From assembly GCA_038256565.1 (NCBI GenBank), contig JBBSKG010000033.1, forward strand, positions 1 to 22,668: a DNA stretch of 22,668 nt. The letters run 5' to 3'. The notes under the pieces were generated by a model that saw only the letters and a program-made list of their open reading frames with translations, was not told the origin of the DNA and did not search any database. The stretch is from JACOTK01 sp038256565. Its GTDB lineage: Bacteria; Actinomycetota; Acidimicrobiia; Acidimicrobiales; CADCSY01. Positions within the stretch are counted from its first letter, which is position 1; each line of letters opens with the position of its first letter. Positions 12,297-20,981 of the stretch are shown here, piece after piece. Position numbers and translations under genes: made by a program.

Positions 12297-14795
12297 TTAA
12301 GAAGAACGGAGTCGCCGTAGTCGTCCAAAGACTCGACGGACTAATAACATTGGCCCGCCTTCTCGAAGATAAGACGTCACAAGCCGAACGTCTTGACGCC
12401 ACCCGACGGGGGGAAAGACCGTGCCTTCCATGGGGCTACTGATCATCTTGACTACATCAGGGTCAAGAAGATCGGGTGCCCTATGGGGGTTTCGGCAGAA
12501 CTCGATTAAAGGTTGAAGCGTTACCGACCAGCGGAGTTGGTCGGTGAGTCCAGACATATTCGCTTTGCATTCAGCGATGCGTGACTCATCACTAAGAAGA
12601 ACAAACAGCGCTTCTTCCAACGCATCAACGTCTCCCGGCGGAACGGTTTGGCCCACGTTCGCATGTTCAATCAGGTCGGCAAGCGAGTCTCCTGCGGTGG
12701 CAACGACGGGAAGTGATGCCCAGAGATAATCCAAAATTCGAGTTCTGAAAGAGAAGGCTGTTTCTACATGGTCAAGATGGGTGCTAACGCCAATATCGGC
12801 TTCCAACAGATAGTTCTGCCTATCTTCGTAAGCCACCCAACCTTCGTTGAAGAAGACATGGGTATTAACCATGTCAAGTTCTTGTGCCAGTGCTCGGGTA
12901 TCAAGAGCCATCTGCATTTCAGGCACGAAGGGGTTCGGATGCTTGAGGCCTAAGAAGTAAAGCCGCACTTCAGGAACCCGGCGACGTAGCTTGTCGACTG
13001 CATGCAACAACGTGAGAGGGTCGAACCAGTTGTATATGCCTCCGCCCCACAAGATGACCTTGTCATCTAGGCCGATACCTGGAATGACACCCTTGATGGC
13101 TGTCTTGGTCGCAACAGGGGGAGTATCAGCAACTCCAAAGGGCATCAACGTAATTAGTTTTTCAAGATTTTCGCTGTCGTCATAGGTAAGTGGGTTTATG
13201 CGACCAACCGCGGCAAGTTGCCCAAGCCAAAAGTCCCGCTGCTTGGTGCTGGCGCATAAGAAGAAATCACCACGAGTCAATTGTTGATTGAGAACTTCAG
13301 TGGCAGACCGAACAGTGAGCCTGCGATCGGTTTCACCTAAATCACGGGCTTGTTCTAGTTGTTCCAGATGGAAGGGATCATAAATGTCAACGACGATGAC
13401 CTTTTTTGAACGATGAAGCGCAGGGTGTTCGTGCATGAGGAAACCCTGAAAGACCAAAACGTCACACCAAGCTTCGAGCTTTTGTAGGTCATGTCCATTG
13501 ACTTGTCTGACCGTGAAGTCAGGATGGCTGAGTTCGCAAACCTGGGTGGTTACTAGCTCAACTTCGTGTTCCCGTGAGAGTGCCAAGGCAATTTGCCAAG
13601 CGCGAATTGCGGGGCCTGCCATTTTTTTACGCAAGGTGTCACCGGTGGCGACCACGATTTTCCGCCGCGGCGAAAAGGGTCTGTCAACGCCAAAGGCCTT
13701 AGTAGTCGAGGCGAACCCTTCGAGGAAATATGGATGATCGATGTTTGGGTGCAGTGGAAGACGAAACATGCGAGTGATTTCGGCATCGGTTCGTTGCCGA
13801 GCTTCTTGTAGAGCAACTCGTGTTGCATGAAGTCCAGGTATTTCTTCTACAAAGGCATCTATGGCATAGGCGGGGGCAATGGTCTGTTTGGAAATGCTGA
13901 TTTCATTTGACTGTTCGTCTACGACTCCGCGTTGCAGATCGAGCGCATGGGGGTCGTTGCCTCCGAGAGCAACGCCTCTTCTAATAGCAAGGGCCATGGC
14001 TGCTGGAAGTGCTGTGGCAAGGTTCTCGTCGCTGTAGTTTTTATAGATGGTAAAGAGAGCATTTCGTTCAAGAAGGTAATGCTCACGCCAGCTAGCGAAA
14101 CGAGCCATGGTGCTGTGATGGCGATGAAATACCAACGACTTGGGTACATAACGAACGCGATGGCCCAACAACCATAAGCGCCAACCAAGATCAACATCTT
14201 CGAAGAACATGAAGTAGCGCTCGTCAAAGCCCCCTACGTTCAGGAATGTTTCACGACGCATGACCATCGCTGCACCAGATGCAAACAGGATGTCCTTAGC
14301 ATCGTCATGCCCATCTTCGTGTGGCATACCTGCATGGAGTTTGAAACCATGCCCATAAAACGAGAGAGCTGCGTCGACAAAGTCGATTGTGTTGCCGTCC
14401 CAATCGAGCACCTTGCTTGCCACACAACCAACTTCTAGGTCAGCTTCGAGCGCTGTTATGGCGTGGAGTAGCCAGCCTGAGTCGGGACGCGCATCGTTGT
14501 TGAGAAAGGCAACGAACTTGCCAGTTGCAGCATCTACGCCACGGTTACACCCCCCTGCGAAACCGGTGTTTTCTTTGAGCGCAATGATCTTCGCGGTAGG
14601 GAAACGAGCGCTGATTGTTTTTAAGCCATCGGTGCCGTCATCGTCGTTGCCAGATGCGTTGTCAACGACGATTACCTCAAGATCCTCGATAGGCCAGTCG
14701 AGCTGGCTGATTCCTTCTAGGCACGCCAACGTGTCGTTGGTTCCCTGGTAGTTGACGATGACAACTGAAACTTTGCCGGGGCCTTTAGGTTTCAT
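12297..14795 (-). CDS. Two-domain glycosyltransferase (GT2 fused to GT4-like)
   Basis: The product is about 832 residues. The GT2 domain (about 1-280) opens KVSVVIVNYQGTNDTLACLE, with VIVVDNASGN, ENTGFAGGCNRGVDAATGKF, FLNNDARPDSGWLL (acidic metal/donor motif) and ERYFMFFEDVDLGWRLWLLG, as in WbbL-like rhamnosyltransferases. A linker precedes a second GT-B domain (about 375-770): GPAIRAWQIALALSREHEVE, DVLVFQGFLM, ILWGGGIYNWFDPLTLLHAV, then FRTRILDYLWASLPVVATAG near the end. Such fusions add two sugars in sequence or initiate O-antigen-like chains. I choose ATG at 14795: it overlaps the wzt stop (ATGA) and has AAGGAGG 9 nt upstream; a longer upstream frame lies within wzt. The third gene of the export operon. 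Confidence 0.88.
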   Translation of the reverse strand: MKPKGPGKVSVVIVNYQGTNDTLACLEGISQLDWPIEDLEVIVVDNASGNDDDGTDGLKTISARFPTAKIIALKENTGFAGGCNRGVDAATGKFVAFLNNDARPDSGWLLHAITALEADLEVGCVASKVLDWDGNTIDFVDAALSFYGHGFKLHAGMPHEDGHDDAKDILFASGAAMVMRRETFLNVGGFDERYFMFFEDVDLGWRLWLLGHRVRYVPKSLVFHRHHSTMARFASWREHYLLERNALFTIYKNYSDENLATALPAAMALAIRRGVALGGNDPHALDLQRGVVDEQSNEISISKQTIAPAYAIDAFVEEIPGLHATRVALQEARQRTDAEITRMFRLPLHPNIDHPYFLEGFASTTKAFGVDRPFSPRRKIVVATGDTLRKKMAGPAIRAWQIALALSREHEVELVTTQVCELSHPDFTVRQVNGHDLQKLEAWCDVLVFQGFLMHEHPALHRSKKVIVVDIYDPFHLEQLEQARDLGETDRRLTVRSATEVLNQQLTRGDFFLCASTKQRDFWLGQLAAVGRINPLTYDDSENLEKLITLMPFGVADTPPVATKTAIKGVIPGIGLDDKVILWGGGIYNWFDPLTLLHAVDKLRRRVPEVRLYFLGLKHPNPFVPEMQMALDTRALAQELDMVNTHVFFNEGWVAYEDRQNYLLEADIGVSTHLDHVETAFSFRTRILDYLWASLPVVATAGDSLADLIEHANVGQTVPPGDVDALEEALFVLLSDESRIAECKANMSGLTDQLRWSVTLQPLIEFCRNPHRAPDLLDPDVVKMISSPMEGTVFPPVGWRQDVRLVTSYLREGGPMLLVRRVFGRLRRLRSS

Positions 14796-16006
14796 TGTCC
14801 CGAGCCTCCTTGATCGCCTTGAGCCCAAGTGCCGCCAAGCGAGATGATTCCTTGGTCCTCATATGGAATGCCATGTTCGACGTCAAAACGGAATGGCCGA
14901 TGGCGCATGTCGTAAGTGTGTGAACAGGTGAAATCCAACAGTGTCGCCGAGAGATCGTAAGTCCCTGCGAGCAATAGCAAACGTTCGATTCTCAGGTCTA
15001 TCGTCCCTTGACCCTCGATTACGTCGGGGATCATTGAAGCATCGCGTGTGTTGGGCCCGGTTATTTGAACGCCCTCAAGCGTGAATAGAGATATGCCAAA
15101 CACAGGTTTTTGAATCGGAATGGATGTGTTGTACCGAAGACGAATTGTGACCGACTCACCCGTAGAAACTTGAGTAGTAGGTGTGCCCTGAGCATTGAGC
15201 AGTTCGATGTGTTCGATGCGCCCTTCGCCTGAACCCCAGCGGGTTCCGAGTTCGCCATCGATCACTCGGTCGGTATGGACTGCATCTAGGTAAGTGTCTA
15301 TGACTTGGCCCGGAGAGCCGATTGCTTTGAGGTGGCCATGTTCGAGCAAAGCCACTTTGTCGCAGAGGGTACGGACTGCTCCAAGAGCATGAGAGACGAT
15401 GACGATGGTTTTGCCACGCTCTTTTAACTCAGCAAACTTCTCGGAGCATTTACGTTGGAACTGTTCGTCACCAACAGCGAGAACCTCGTCGACTAAGAGA
15501 ACATCAGGGTCGACATTGATTGCTACTGAGAAGCCGAGACGAACGTACATTCCTGATGAGTAGTTTTTAACAGGCGTGTCGATGAAGTTTTCGAGGCCAG
15601 CGAAGTCAACGATTTCGTCAAAACGTTCTTCGATCTGACGCTTGCTCAAGCCAAGAATTGACCCGTTCAAAAAGACGTTCTCACGTCCAGAAAGCTCAGG
15701 GTGAAAGCCCGCTCCAAGTTCTAGGAGCGCTGACATTTTTCCATTAACCGTGATAGCTCCTTCGTTGGTATTGAGAATGCGGGCCATGCATTTGAGAAGC
15801 GTGCTTTTTCCTGAACCGTTCTCACCAATGAGGCCGAAGGTCCCCCCTTGGGGTACCTCAAAGGAGACATCTCGTAGCGCCCAAAACTCTTCGAAGTCCA
15901 CTCGTTTGCGTTGCAACAGGGTGCCCTTGAGGGTTTGGTTTCGCTCATGGTAAAGCCGATAACGCTTAGAAACGCCTCGAACGGAAACAGCGGGTTCGTT
16001 GCTCAA
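14792..16006 (-). CDS. wzt: Polysaccharide ABC exporter, ATP-binding subunit with C-terminal carbohydrate-binding domain
   Basis: The product is about 404 residues. The ATPase domain has Walker A GLIGENGSGKST (about 58-69), a Q-loop region LLELGAGFHPELSGRENVFL characteristic of the Wzt/TagH subfamily, signature NYSSGMYVRLGFSVA, Walker B DVLLVDEVLAVGDE and switch IVSHALGAV. Residues about 250-395 form a Wzt_C-like beta-sandwich (IEHIELLNAQGTPTTQVSTG onwards) that recognises the finished O-polysaccharide. I choose TTG at 16006, which overlaps the wzm stop (TTGA) and has GGAGG just upstream. A frame open to 16078 would place the start inside wzm. With Wzm it exports a completed glycan across the membrane. 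Confidence 0.93.
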   Translation of the reverse strand: MSNEPAVSVRGVSKRYRLYHERNQTLKGTLLQRKRVDFEEFWALRDVSFEVPQGGTFGLIGENGSGKSTLLKCMARILNTNEGAITVNGKMSALLELGAGFHPELSGRENVFLNGSILGLSKRQIEERFDEIVDFAGLENFIDTPVKNYSSGMYVRLGFSVAINVDPDVLLVDEVLAVGDEQFQRKCSEKFAELKERGKTIVIVSHALGAVRTLCDKVALLEHGHLKAIGSPGQVIDTYLDAVHTDRVIDGELGTRWGSGEGRIEHIELLNAQGTPTTQVSTGESVTIRLRYNTSIPIQKPVFGISLFTLEGVQITGPNTRDASMIPDVIEGQGTIDLRIERLLLLAGTYDLSATLLDFTCSHTYDMRHRPFRFDVEHGIPYEDQGIISLGGTWAQGDQGGSGQ

Positions 16007-16836
16007 AGTTCCTCCGCCAAGTTTCCTGCCATCCGATTGAAGATGATGAGACCTACGGTCATGGTGACAATGCTCCATGCAGCGAGGTAGAGCATGTCGC
16101 CTGCAGGAGGAAAGCGCAGGTCGTAGAGGAGGTCACGATAAGCCTCGACAAATCCAACCATTGGGTTCAGTCGATAGATGGCGTCGAGTCCTAGGCCAAA
16201 GATTTGTAGGTCGTGCTTTGTCGCAGCTTCCTCAACCACTCGGATTGGGTAGACGATCGGCGTGGCATAGAACCAGATTTGCAGGATTATTCCCATGAAA
16301 TGTTGCACATCTCGAAAGTAGACATTGAGTACACTAAGCATGAGTCCAAGTCCGAGTATGAAAATGCTCTGTACCAGAACGAGAAGCAGCACTGCGGGTA
16401 TCCAGGGAAGAATCATGTTCCCGAATAACAGGAGAATGACAGCAAGTACGCCCATTTCAATGAGCATGGAAACCAGCCAAGATACCAGACTTGCAACTAC
16501 GAGCACTTCACGTGGGAAATATACCTTCTTGATCAAATTGGAGTTGCCCACAAGCGCTGACATTCCACCGTTCATGCCGTTTGAGAGATAGTTCCAAGGT
16601 AAGAGCCCACAGAGCAGAAATATTGCGAATACTTTTAGGCCACTCGGTGAACCTCGATCTGGTTCGACTTTGAGGAAAAAACTGAATACCAGGCTATAGA
16701 TCAGCACTGTCGCAAGTGGGTTAATGAGCGACCACGACCACCCGATCACCGATCGTTTGTATTTGCCGCGCAGTTCACGAAGCGTCAGATTGATGGTGAG
16801 TTCGCGGGCATCCGCGTAGTCAGCGAGTTTGGTCAC
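16003..16836 (-). CDS. wzm: Polysaccharide ABC exporter, permease subunit
   Basis: The 277-residue protein belongs to the ABC-2 membrane family. A short amphipathic N-terminus (LTINLTLRELRGKYKRSVIG) precedes about six transmembrane helices, including WSLINPLATVLIYSLVFSFF, VFAIFLLCGLLPWNYLSNGM and LVLVQSIFILGLGLMLSVLN. The conserved NVYFRDVQHFMGIILQIWFY and PIVYP, and NPMVGFVEAYRDLL, are hallmarks of Wzm/TagG proteins. GTG start at 16836 has GGAG 5 nt upstream. It is the first gene of a four-gene operon with wzt, the GT2-GT4 gene and a GT4 gene. Partner of Wzt in exporting an undecaprenyl-linked glycan. Confidence 0.93.
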   Translation of the reverse strand: MTKLADYADARELTINLTLRELRGKYKRSVIGWSWSLINPLATVLIYSLVFSFFLKVEPDRGSPSGLKVFAIFLLCGLLPWNYLSNGMNGGMSALVGNSNLIKKVYFPREVLVVASLVSWLVSMLIEMGVLAVILLLFGNMILPWIPAVLLLVLVQSIFILGLGLMLSVLNVYFRDVQHFMGIILQIWFYATPIVYPIRVVEEAATKHDLQIFGLGLDAIYRLNPMVGFVEAYRDLLYDLRFPPAGDMLYLAAWSIVTMTVGLIIFNRMAGNLAEEL

Positions 16837-16909
16837 AGCAACTCCACGCTAATCGGGAAGCCTTGGTCTATTCACTTTGCCGTTCACATGGCTCGTTTGG
16901 TAGGAGATA
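16837..16909 (-). promoter_or_regulatory. Leader/promoter region of the wzm-wzt operon
   Basis: This 73-bp gap follows the subtilase stop and precedes wzm in the same direction. It contains the Shine-Dalgarno GGAG (16842-16845, minus) and the 10-mer ATAGACCAAG (16871-16862, minus), which is also found upstream of the other glycosyltransferase operon at 10373-10364. No hairpin terminator for the subtilase gene is evident, so read-through from the upstream genes is possible. Confidence 0.3.
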
Positions 16910-18919
16910 TCAGCGGACAGGGAGGATGCGAGCTGTGTCTGCATTAGCCATCGCACCAACTAGAAAGGCGTTGCTAAACGCTCCTACGTCTATGCCCCCA
17001 TGATGGCCGGGGTCCAAGGCGTAAAGGCTGCGAACGATGGTGGAATCAGCCCGTCTGATGGTCACATGGGGCCCTCCAGCAGAAGCTGCTCCAGTGACGA
17101 TTTCATCTCGTCCATCGCCCTCTATATCGACGCTGCTTACGCGTACTCCACCCGTAAAGGCTGGGTCATAAGCAAAGAAACTTGCTAGCGAGGTTCCATC
17201 CAGGCCAAAGGCACGAACGTGCGGCCCGCCGCCTGGGCCGGCACCGGTGATGATCTCGTCACGGCCGTCGCCATCAAGATCGCCTGTCGCAACATCGACT
17301 CCACCCGTAAAGGCAGGGGTATATGCAAAGAAACTGGCCATCAGGGTTCCGTCAGCTCGACGAGCGGTTACGTGCGGTCCGCCGCCTGGGCCGGCACCGG
17401 TGATGATCTCGTCACGGCCGTCGCCATCAAGATCGCCTGTCGCAACATTCACACCCCCTGTGAAGGCAGGGTCATAGGCAAAGAAGCTTTCGCGTGGGCT
17501 CCCATCAAATCCAAAGGCACGAACGTGCGGTCCGCCGCCAGGCCCCGCGCCGGTGATGATCTCGTCACGACCGTCGCCATCAAGATCGCCTGTCGCAACA
17601 TCGACTCCACCCGTAAAGGCAGGGTCGTAGGCAAAGAAGCTTCCCAATATTGGACCTGTGCGATCTGCCACGATGACATGAGGGCCGCCACCAGGTCTGG
17701 CTCCTGTGACTACCTCTTGGTCGCCATCCCAATCGACATTGCCGCCAGCGATATGAAGGCCATTTGATAGTCCCCTGTAAGGCGACCAAGTTGAAACCGC
17801 TCTTCCGGCATCAACCAGCAAAGCGCCATTGCCGAGGTCTGTGGCTGTTGATATCAATAGATTGCTTACAGCGTCGGTTGTCAGTTCGGGAGTGCGCGCA
17901 AGCATGAGAGCAACAATTCCCGAGACAAGCGGCGTCGAGGCCGATGTGCCAGTAAATTTCTCGATGGTGCCTGAGTTGTTAGGAGCGGGAAGGTCGACGC
18001 CTGGGGCATACAGGTCAACCCATGGTCCTCTGTTTGAGAACGTAGCGATTGCATTGCTTGGCGTTACAGACCCAACAGCTATGACGCCTGGGCTAGCTGC
18101 TGGGTAGACGGGCTGGTCGCTGGCTCCGTTGCCGGCAGCAGCCACTACTACCACTCCCTTGCTGCGTGCGTAGCTGATGGTATTGTCGAGTGCGACAGAA
18201 GCTGGGCCAGCAAAGGCCATATTGATTACTCGTGCGCCACTATCGGTTGCAGCAGTGATCGCGTTGACAACATCAGATAACAGCCCTCCTCCGTTTTGAT
18301 CGAGGACCTTGTAAGAGCGAAGCCTCGCGTCCCAACCTGCTCCAGCGGTGCCTACGCCATTGTTAGTAACGGCTGCTGCTAGTGCGGCAACTGATGTGCC
18401 ATGGGTAGATGCACCATCGCCCACATAATCAACTTCGGATGCGACCATCTTGGGAGCGACGTCTGAATTGGAAGGGGCGATGCCCCCGTCGAGTATGGCG
18501 ATCGTGACGCCAGCGCCGTGAGAATTGCTCCATGCTCCGTCGAGATCGATTTGATCGACATATGCGGAGGTCAGACCGGAACATGCAGCCGGTGAGGTTA
18601 TGCATGGGTCGTTTGGTAAGTCGGCAGCTTTGTATTTCAGGTTTGGCTCGACAGCTTGCACTCCGGGAGTTGCCTCCAGGGCAGCGACCTTTGCATTGGA
18701 AGCCTCAAGTGCAACTATCTGAGCACCGATCTTTTGGCCATCTGAGAAAGCAGCCACATCTTCGAGGGCACTTCGCACGTGCCCGGGGGTGTCGAAGGTG
18801 ACCACGACGGATCGAGTTTCATTAGCGTTGGCGACGCCAGGCGTTAGGAGACCCCCAACTATCACCACAGGTAGGAGTACGCGGGCGAGTGCATTGGGAG
18901 CGAAAAACTTGGATGACAC
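16910..18919 (-). CDS. Secreted subtilisin-like (S8) serine protease with FG-GAP-type repeats
   Basis: The product is 669 residues. A signal peptide (about 1-32, ending GVANA) is followed by an I9-like propeptide (about 35-98, RSVVVTFDTPGHV to PGVQAVEPNLKYK). The S8 domain spans about 115-385: Asp144 in TIAILDGGI, His173 in STHGTSVAAL, Asn263 in AAAGNG, Ser326 in FTGTSASTPLVSG. Asp is followed by Gly-Gly rather than the usual Ser/Thr-Gly. Two Cys (106 and 113) could form a disulfide. From about 388 to the end are five 51-residue units of the type GDLDGDGRDEIITGAGPGGG with Ca-binding-like Dx[DN]xDG loops. GTG at 18919 has AAGGAG 5 nt upstream, overlapping the amidase stop, so translation is coupled. 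Likely role: processing or turnover of exported proteins at the surface. Confidence 0.92.
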   Translation of the reverse strand: MSSKFFAPNALARVLLPVVIVGGLLTPGVANANETRSVVVTFDTPGHVRSALEDVAAFSDGQKIGAQIVALEASNAKVAALEATPGVQAVEPNLKYKAADLPNDPCITSPAACSGLTSAYVDQIDLDGAWSNSHGAGVTIAILDGGIAPSNSDVAPKMVASEVDYVGDGASTHGTSVAALAAAVTNNGVGTAGAGWDARLRSYKVLDQNGGGLLSDVVNAITAATDSGARVINMAFAGPASVALDNTISYARSKGVVVVAAAGNGASDQPVYPAASPGVIAVGSVTPSNAIATFSNRGPWVDLYAPGVDLPAPNNSGTIEKFTGTSASTPLVSGIVALMLARTPELTTDAVSNLLISTATDLGNGALLVDAGRAVSTWSPYRGLSNGLHIAGGNVDWDGDQEVVTGARPGGGPHVIVADRTGPILGSFFAYDPAFTGGVDVATGDLDGDGRDEIITGAGPGGGPHVRAFGFDGSPRESFFAYDPAFTGGVNVATGDLDGDGRDEIITGAGPGGGPHVTARRADGTLMASFFAYTPAFTGGVDVATGDLDGDGRDEIITGAGPGGGPHVRAFGLDGTSLASFFAYDPAFTGGVRVSSVDIEGDGRDEIVTGAASAGGPHVTIRRADSTIVRSLYALDPGHHGGIDVGAFSNAFLVGAMANADTARILPVR
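16990..17758 (-). repeat. 153-bp tandem repeats encoding FG-GAP-type units in the subtilase
   Basis: Units recur at exactly 153 bp (51 codons); the segment TGATGATCTCGTCAC starts at 17248, 17401 and 17554 (plus-strand coordinates). The three central units are almost identical at DNA level; the outer ones are diverged. Such homogenised repeats point to recent duplication or gene conversion. Confidence 0.9.
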
Positions 18920-18928
18920 GGCTTCTCC

Positions 18929-19855
18929 TTAAACGCTTCGACAGCCAATAAAGCTGTTCGTGCCAGGGCCGACACTGATGGCATAGGTGCAGACCTGATG
19001 GCTCCCGGGCCCAACGCCAACAAGAGCATCGAAACCATGCGCAGCACCATAACTTGGCAAGATTGTGGCAACGTCAGACCTGGGGGTATTGGCAGTGAAG
19101 CTTCCGGCAAAATTGCCGTCGACGTATATGTGAATGTCGATAGATCCAGCCACGTTTGGGTCAAGGGTCCATCCAGCGACTCGAAGTCCTCCTGGAACAG
19201 GGGTTACCAAATCGAGCGAACCAATTGGATTATCTGAGGTGGGGATGACTCGACAGCCAATAAGGCTGTTAGCGCCGGGGCCGATATTGATGGAGTAGGT
19301 ACAGACCTGATGGTATCCAGGGCCAACGCCAACAAGGGTATCAAAGCCGTGGGCAGCACCGTAGCTGGGAAAGATCGAGGCAATGTCAGACCTAGGAGCA
19401 TCGGCGGTGAAGCTTCCAGAAAAGTTGCCGTCGACGTATATGTGAACAGCCACAGGAGATGCTGCGTTGGGGTCGAGAGCCCAGCCGGCAACTCGAATGC
19501 CACCTGGTGACATGGTGACCAGATCTAGCGAACCAATGGGTGTGTCGGTGACCATTACCCCTCGACAGCCAAGCAGACTGTTGGTGCCAGGGCCGACGTT
19601 GATGCTGTAAGAACAAACAGTGTGAGCACCTGCTCCGACGCCAATGATGGTGTCAAAGCCATGCTCTGGCCCATAGCCAGCAAAGGTTCCAGCAATGTCG
19701 TGTCGGGCGGTATTAGCGGTAATGCTGGAAACGTGGTTTCCATCGATGTAAGTATGTACACCTATTGGTGCAGCCGTATCGGGGTCAAGATTCCATCCCG
19801 CCACCCTGATACCACCTGGGGCAATGGACACAAGGTCTAAAGAGCCAATGGGAGT
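18929..19855 (-). repeat. Three tandem units of about 103 codons at the amidase C-terminus
   Basis: Each unit begins PIGSLDLV, continues PGG(I/L)RVAGWxLDP, has a (T/I)Y(I/V)DGN core, HGFDxxxGVG, and ends VC(S/T)Y with NSxxGCR. There are two Cys per unit, likely a disulfide outside the cell. Units 2 and 3 are closer to each other than to unit 1. I recognise the unit as a recurring C-terminal module in secreted actinobacterial proteins, function unknown; surface attachment or ligand binding is inferred. Confidence 0.85.
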
Positions 19856-20947
19856 AGTAATGGCTGCTGCTGTCAGTGCCGCAGCATTGCGTATTCCAGG
19901 AAGTTGGTCATAAAGACGTTGACCTGGACAAGAGGTTGATTTTCCATCTCGGTGACCGGCAACAGCTAGAAAGGTGACGACTTCGCCTTCAGGGAACTTG
20001 TCGTTACCGTTTGAAGTCATGGTTGCCGTGCCGTTTGGGTCAACGCCAGAAATACCTAATTTCCAGCCGAGTACACGACTGGCAGTAACGACTGACTCTT
20101 GGGAGGGTCCGACTGTTTGAAAGTCGCCGATTATCGCTACTCCAACAGATCCAGTGTTGAAGCCCCCGGTGTGAGCCCCAATGACGGGACCGTTGAGGCT
20201 TCCCGCCCTACCTTCCCAAGCGGTTCCGAAACGATCGACGAGGAAGTTGTAGCCAATATCATCCCAGCCGTTGCTGTCCATGTGGTATGCCTGGATCGAA
20301 CGGAGCATTGCTGGCACGTCGGCGGCTGCATAGCCATTGGCATTTACGGTGTGATGGACAAAGCCCATCTGTATTTTAGGAGCATTGGTAAGGGCCACTT
20401 TGGGGTCGCGTGCTCCCCAGACTGAACGCGGATGAATGCCAGGCTGATTGGGATTAGCAGAAGCCTGCACACGTTGTTCGCCACTATCTCTAACTAAATA
20501 GATCTGTGCTTGAGTCGCAGAAAGTGGAAAATGAAACTCATAGCCATCTGCGATGCCGACCCAAGTTGGTTTGCTTGAGAGAGGCGATCCTCGGCCTTCA
20601 GTGCTATTTGAGTCGGGAGCATCACCGGCATCGAGTTCGATATCGAGCCAGGCACTCCAGCCCTGCGCTCCGTGCGTTCGCATCTGAGCTGTGCCTCCAC
20701 CTGACCAACTGGCGCCAATAAGGCGGAATGGTTCCACGCCAACTTGTTGTGTGGCTATTCCCTGCCCAGTAGTGGCTTGTGCCCTTACGCTGTCCTGATC
20801 GACGACCACGACGGTCTCGACTTTTGTGCCATTGGAAGTTCCCGCAGCGCCCACAGCAGATGGATTAAGCGAATGACTTGCGATGAGGCCCCCAGCGAGG
20901 GCCAATGCAAGAAGCACTGATGTCTGGCGCATGTGACGTTTAAACAT
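18929..20947 (-). CDS. Secreted PGRP/N-acetylmuramoyl-L-alanine amidase-like protein with three C-terminal repeats
   Basis: The product is about 672 residues. A signal peptide (about 1-36: KRHMRQTSVLLALALAGGLI to VGAAG) is followed by a region of about 120 residues containing GASWSGGGTAQMR and GWSAWLDIELD, as in actinobacterial PGRP-type proteins. The amidase_2/PGRP domain covers about 168-355: HPRSVWGA, FVHHTVNAN (His198 zinc ligand), DIGYNFLVDRFGTAWEGRAG, HTGGFNTGSVGVAIIGDF and GHRDGKSTSCPG (His332, Cys340), so the His/His/Cys zinc set is intact. Three repeats of about 103 residues follow. I choose ATG at 20947: AAGGAG lies 9 nt upstream and it begins the signal peptide. The enzyme would cleave the stem peptide from muramic acid in peptidoglycan, or bind wall. 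It precedes and couples to the subtilase gene. Confidence 0.9.
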   Translation of the reverse strand: MFKRHMRQTSVLLALALAGGLIASHSLNPSAVGAAGTSNGTKVETVVVVDQDSVRAQATTGQGIATQQVGVEPFRLIGASWSGGGTAQMRTHGAQGWSAWLDIELDAGDAPDSNSTEGRGSPLSSKPTWVGIADGYEFHFPLSATQAQIYLVRDSGEQRVQASANPNQPGIHPRSVWGARDPKVALTNAPKIQMGFVHHTVNANGYAAADVPAMLRSIQAYHMDSNGWDDIGYNFLVDRFGTAWEGRAGSLNGPVIGAHTGGFNTGSVGVAIIGDFQTVGPSQESVVTASRVLGWKLGISGVDPNGTATMTSNGNDKFPEGEVVTFLAVAGHRDGKSTSCPGQRLYDQLPGIRNAAALTAAAITTPIGSLDLVSIAPGGIRVAGWNLDPDTAAPIGVHTYIDGNHVSSITANTARHDIAGTFAGYGPEHGFDTIIGVGAGAHTVCSYSINVGPGTNSLLGCRGVMVTDTPIGSLDLVTMSPGGIRVAGWALDPNAASPVAVHIYVDGNFSGSFTADAPRSDIASIFPSYGAAHGFDTLVGVGPGYHQVCTYSINIGPGANSLIGCRVIPTSDNPIGSLDLVTPVPGGLRVAGWTLDPNVAGSIDIHIYVDGNFAGSFTANTPRSDVATILPSYGAAHGFDALVGVGPGSHQVCTYAISVGPGTNSFIGCRSV

Positions 20948-20981
20948 TGCCCTCGGCTCCTTGAAGAGAATAAGTAGCATA

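Noticed and set aside
16911..16922. CAGCGGACAGGG, similar to the left arm of the 113-bp element
   Set aside because: No central hairpin at the expected 24-nt spacing, no AGAG/CTCT ends, and it is part of the subtilase stop region; coincidence.
17219..17767. 182-residue plus-strand open frame with internal repeats
   Set aside because: It is the antisense of the tandem FG-GAP repeats; its periodicity is inherited from the 153-bp units, and the minus-strand subtilase is unambiguous.
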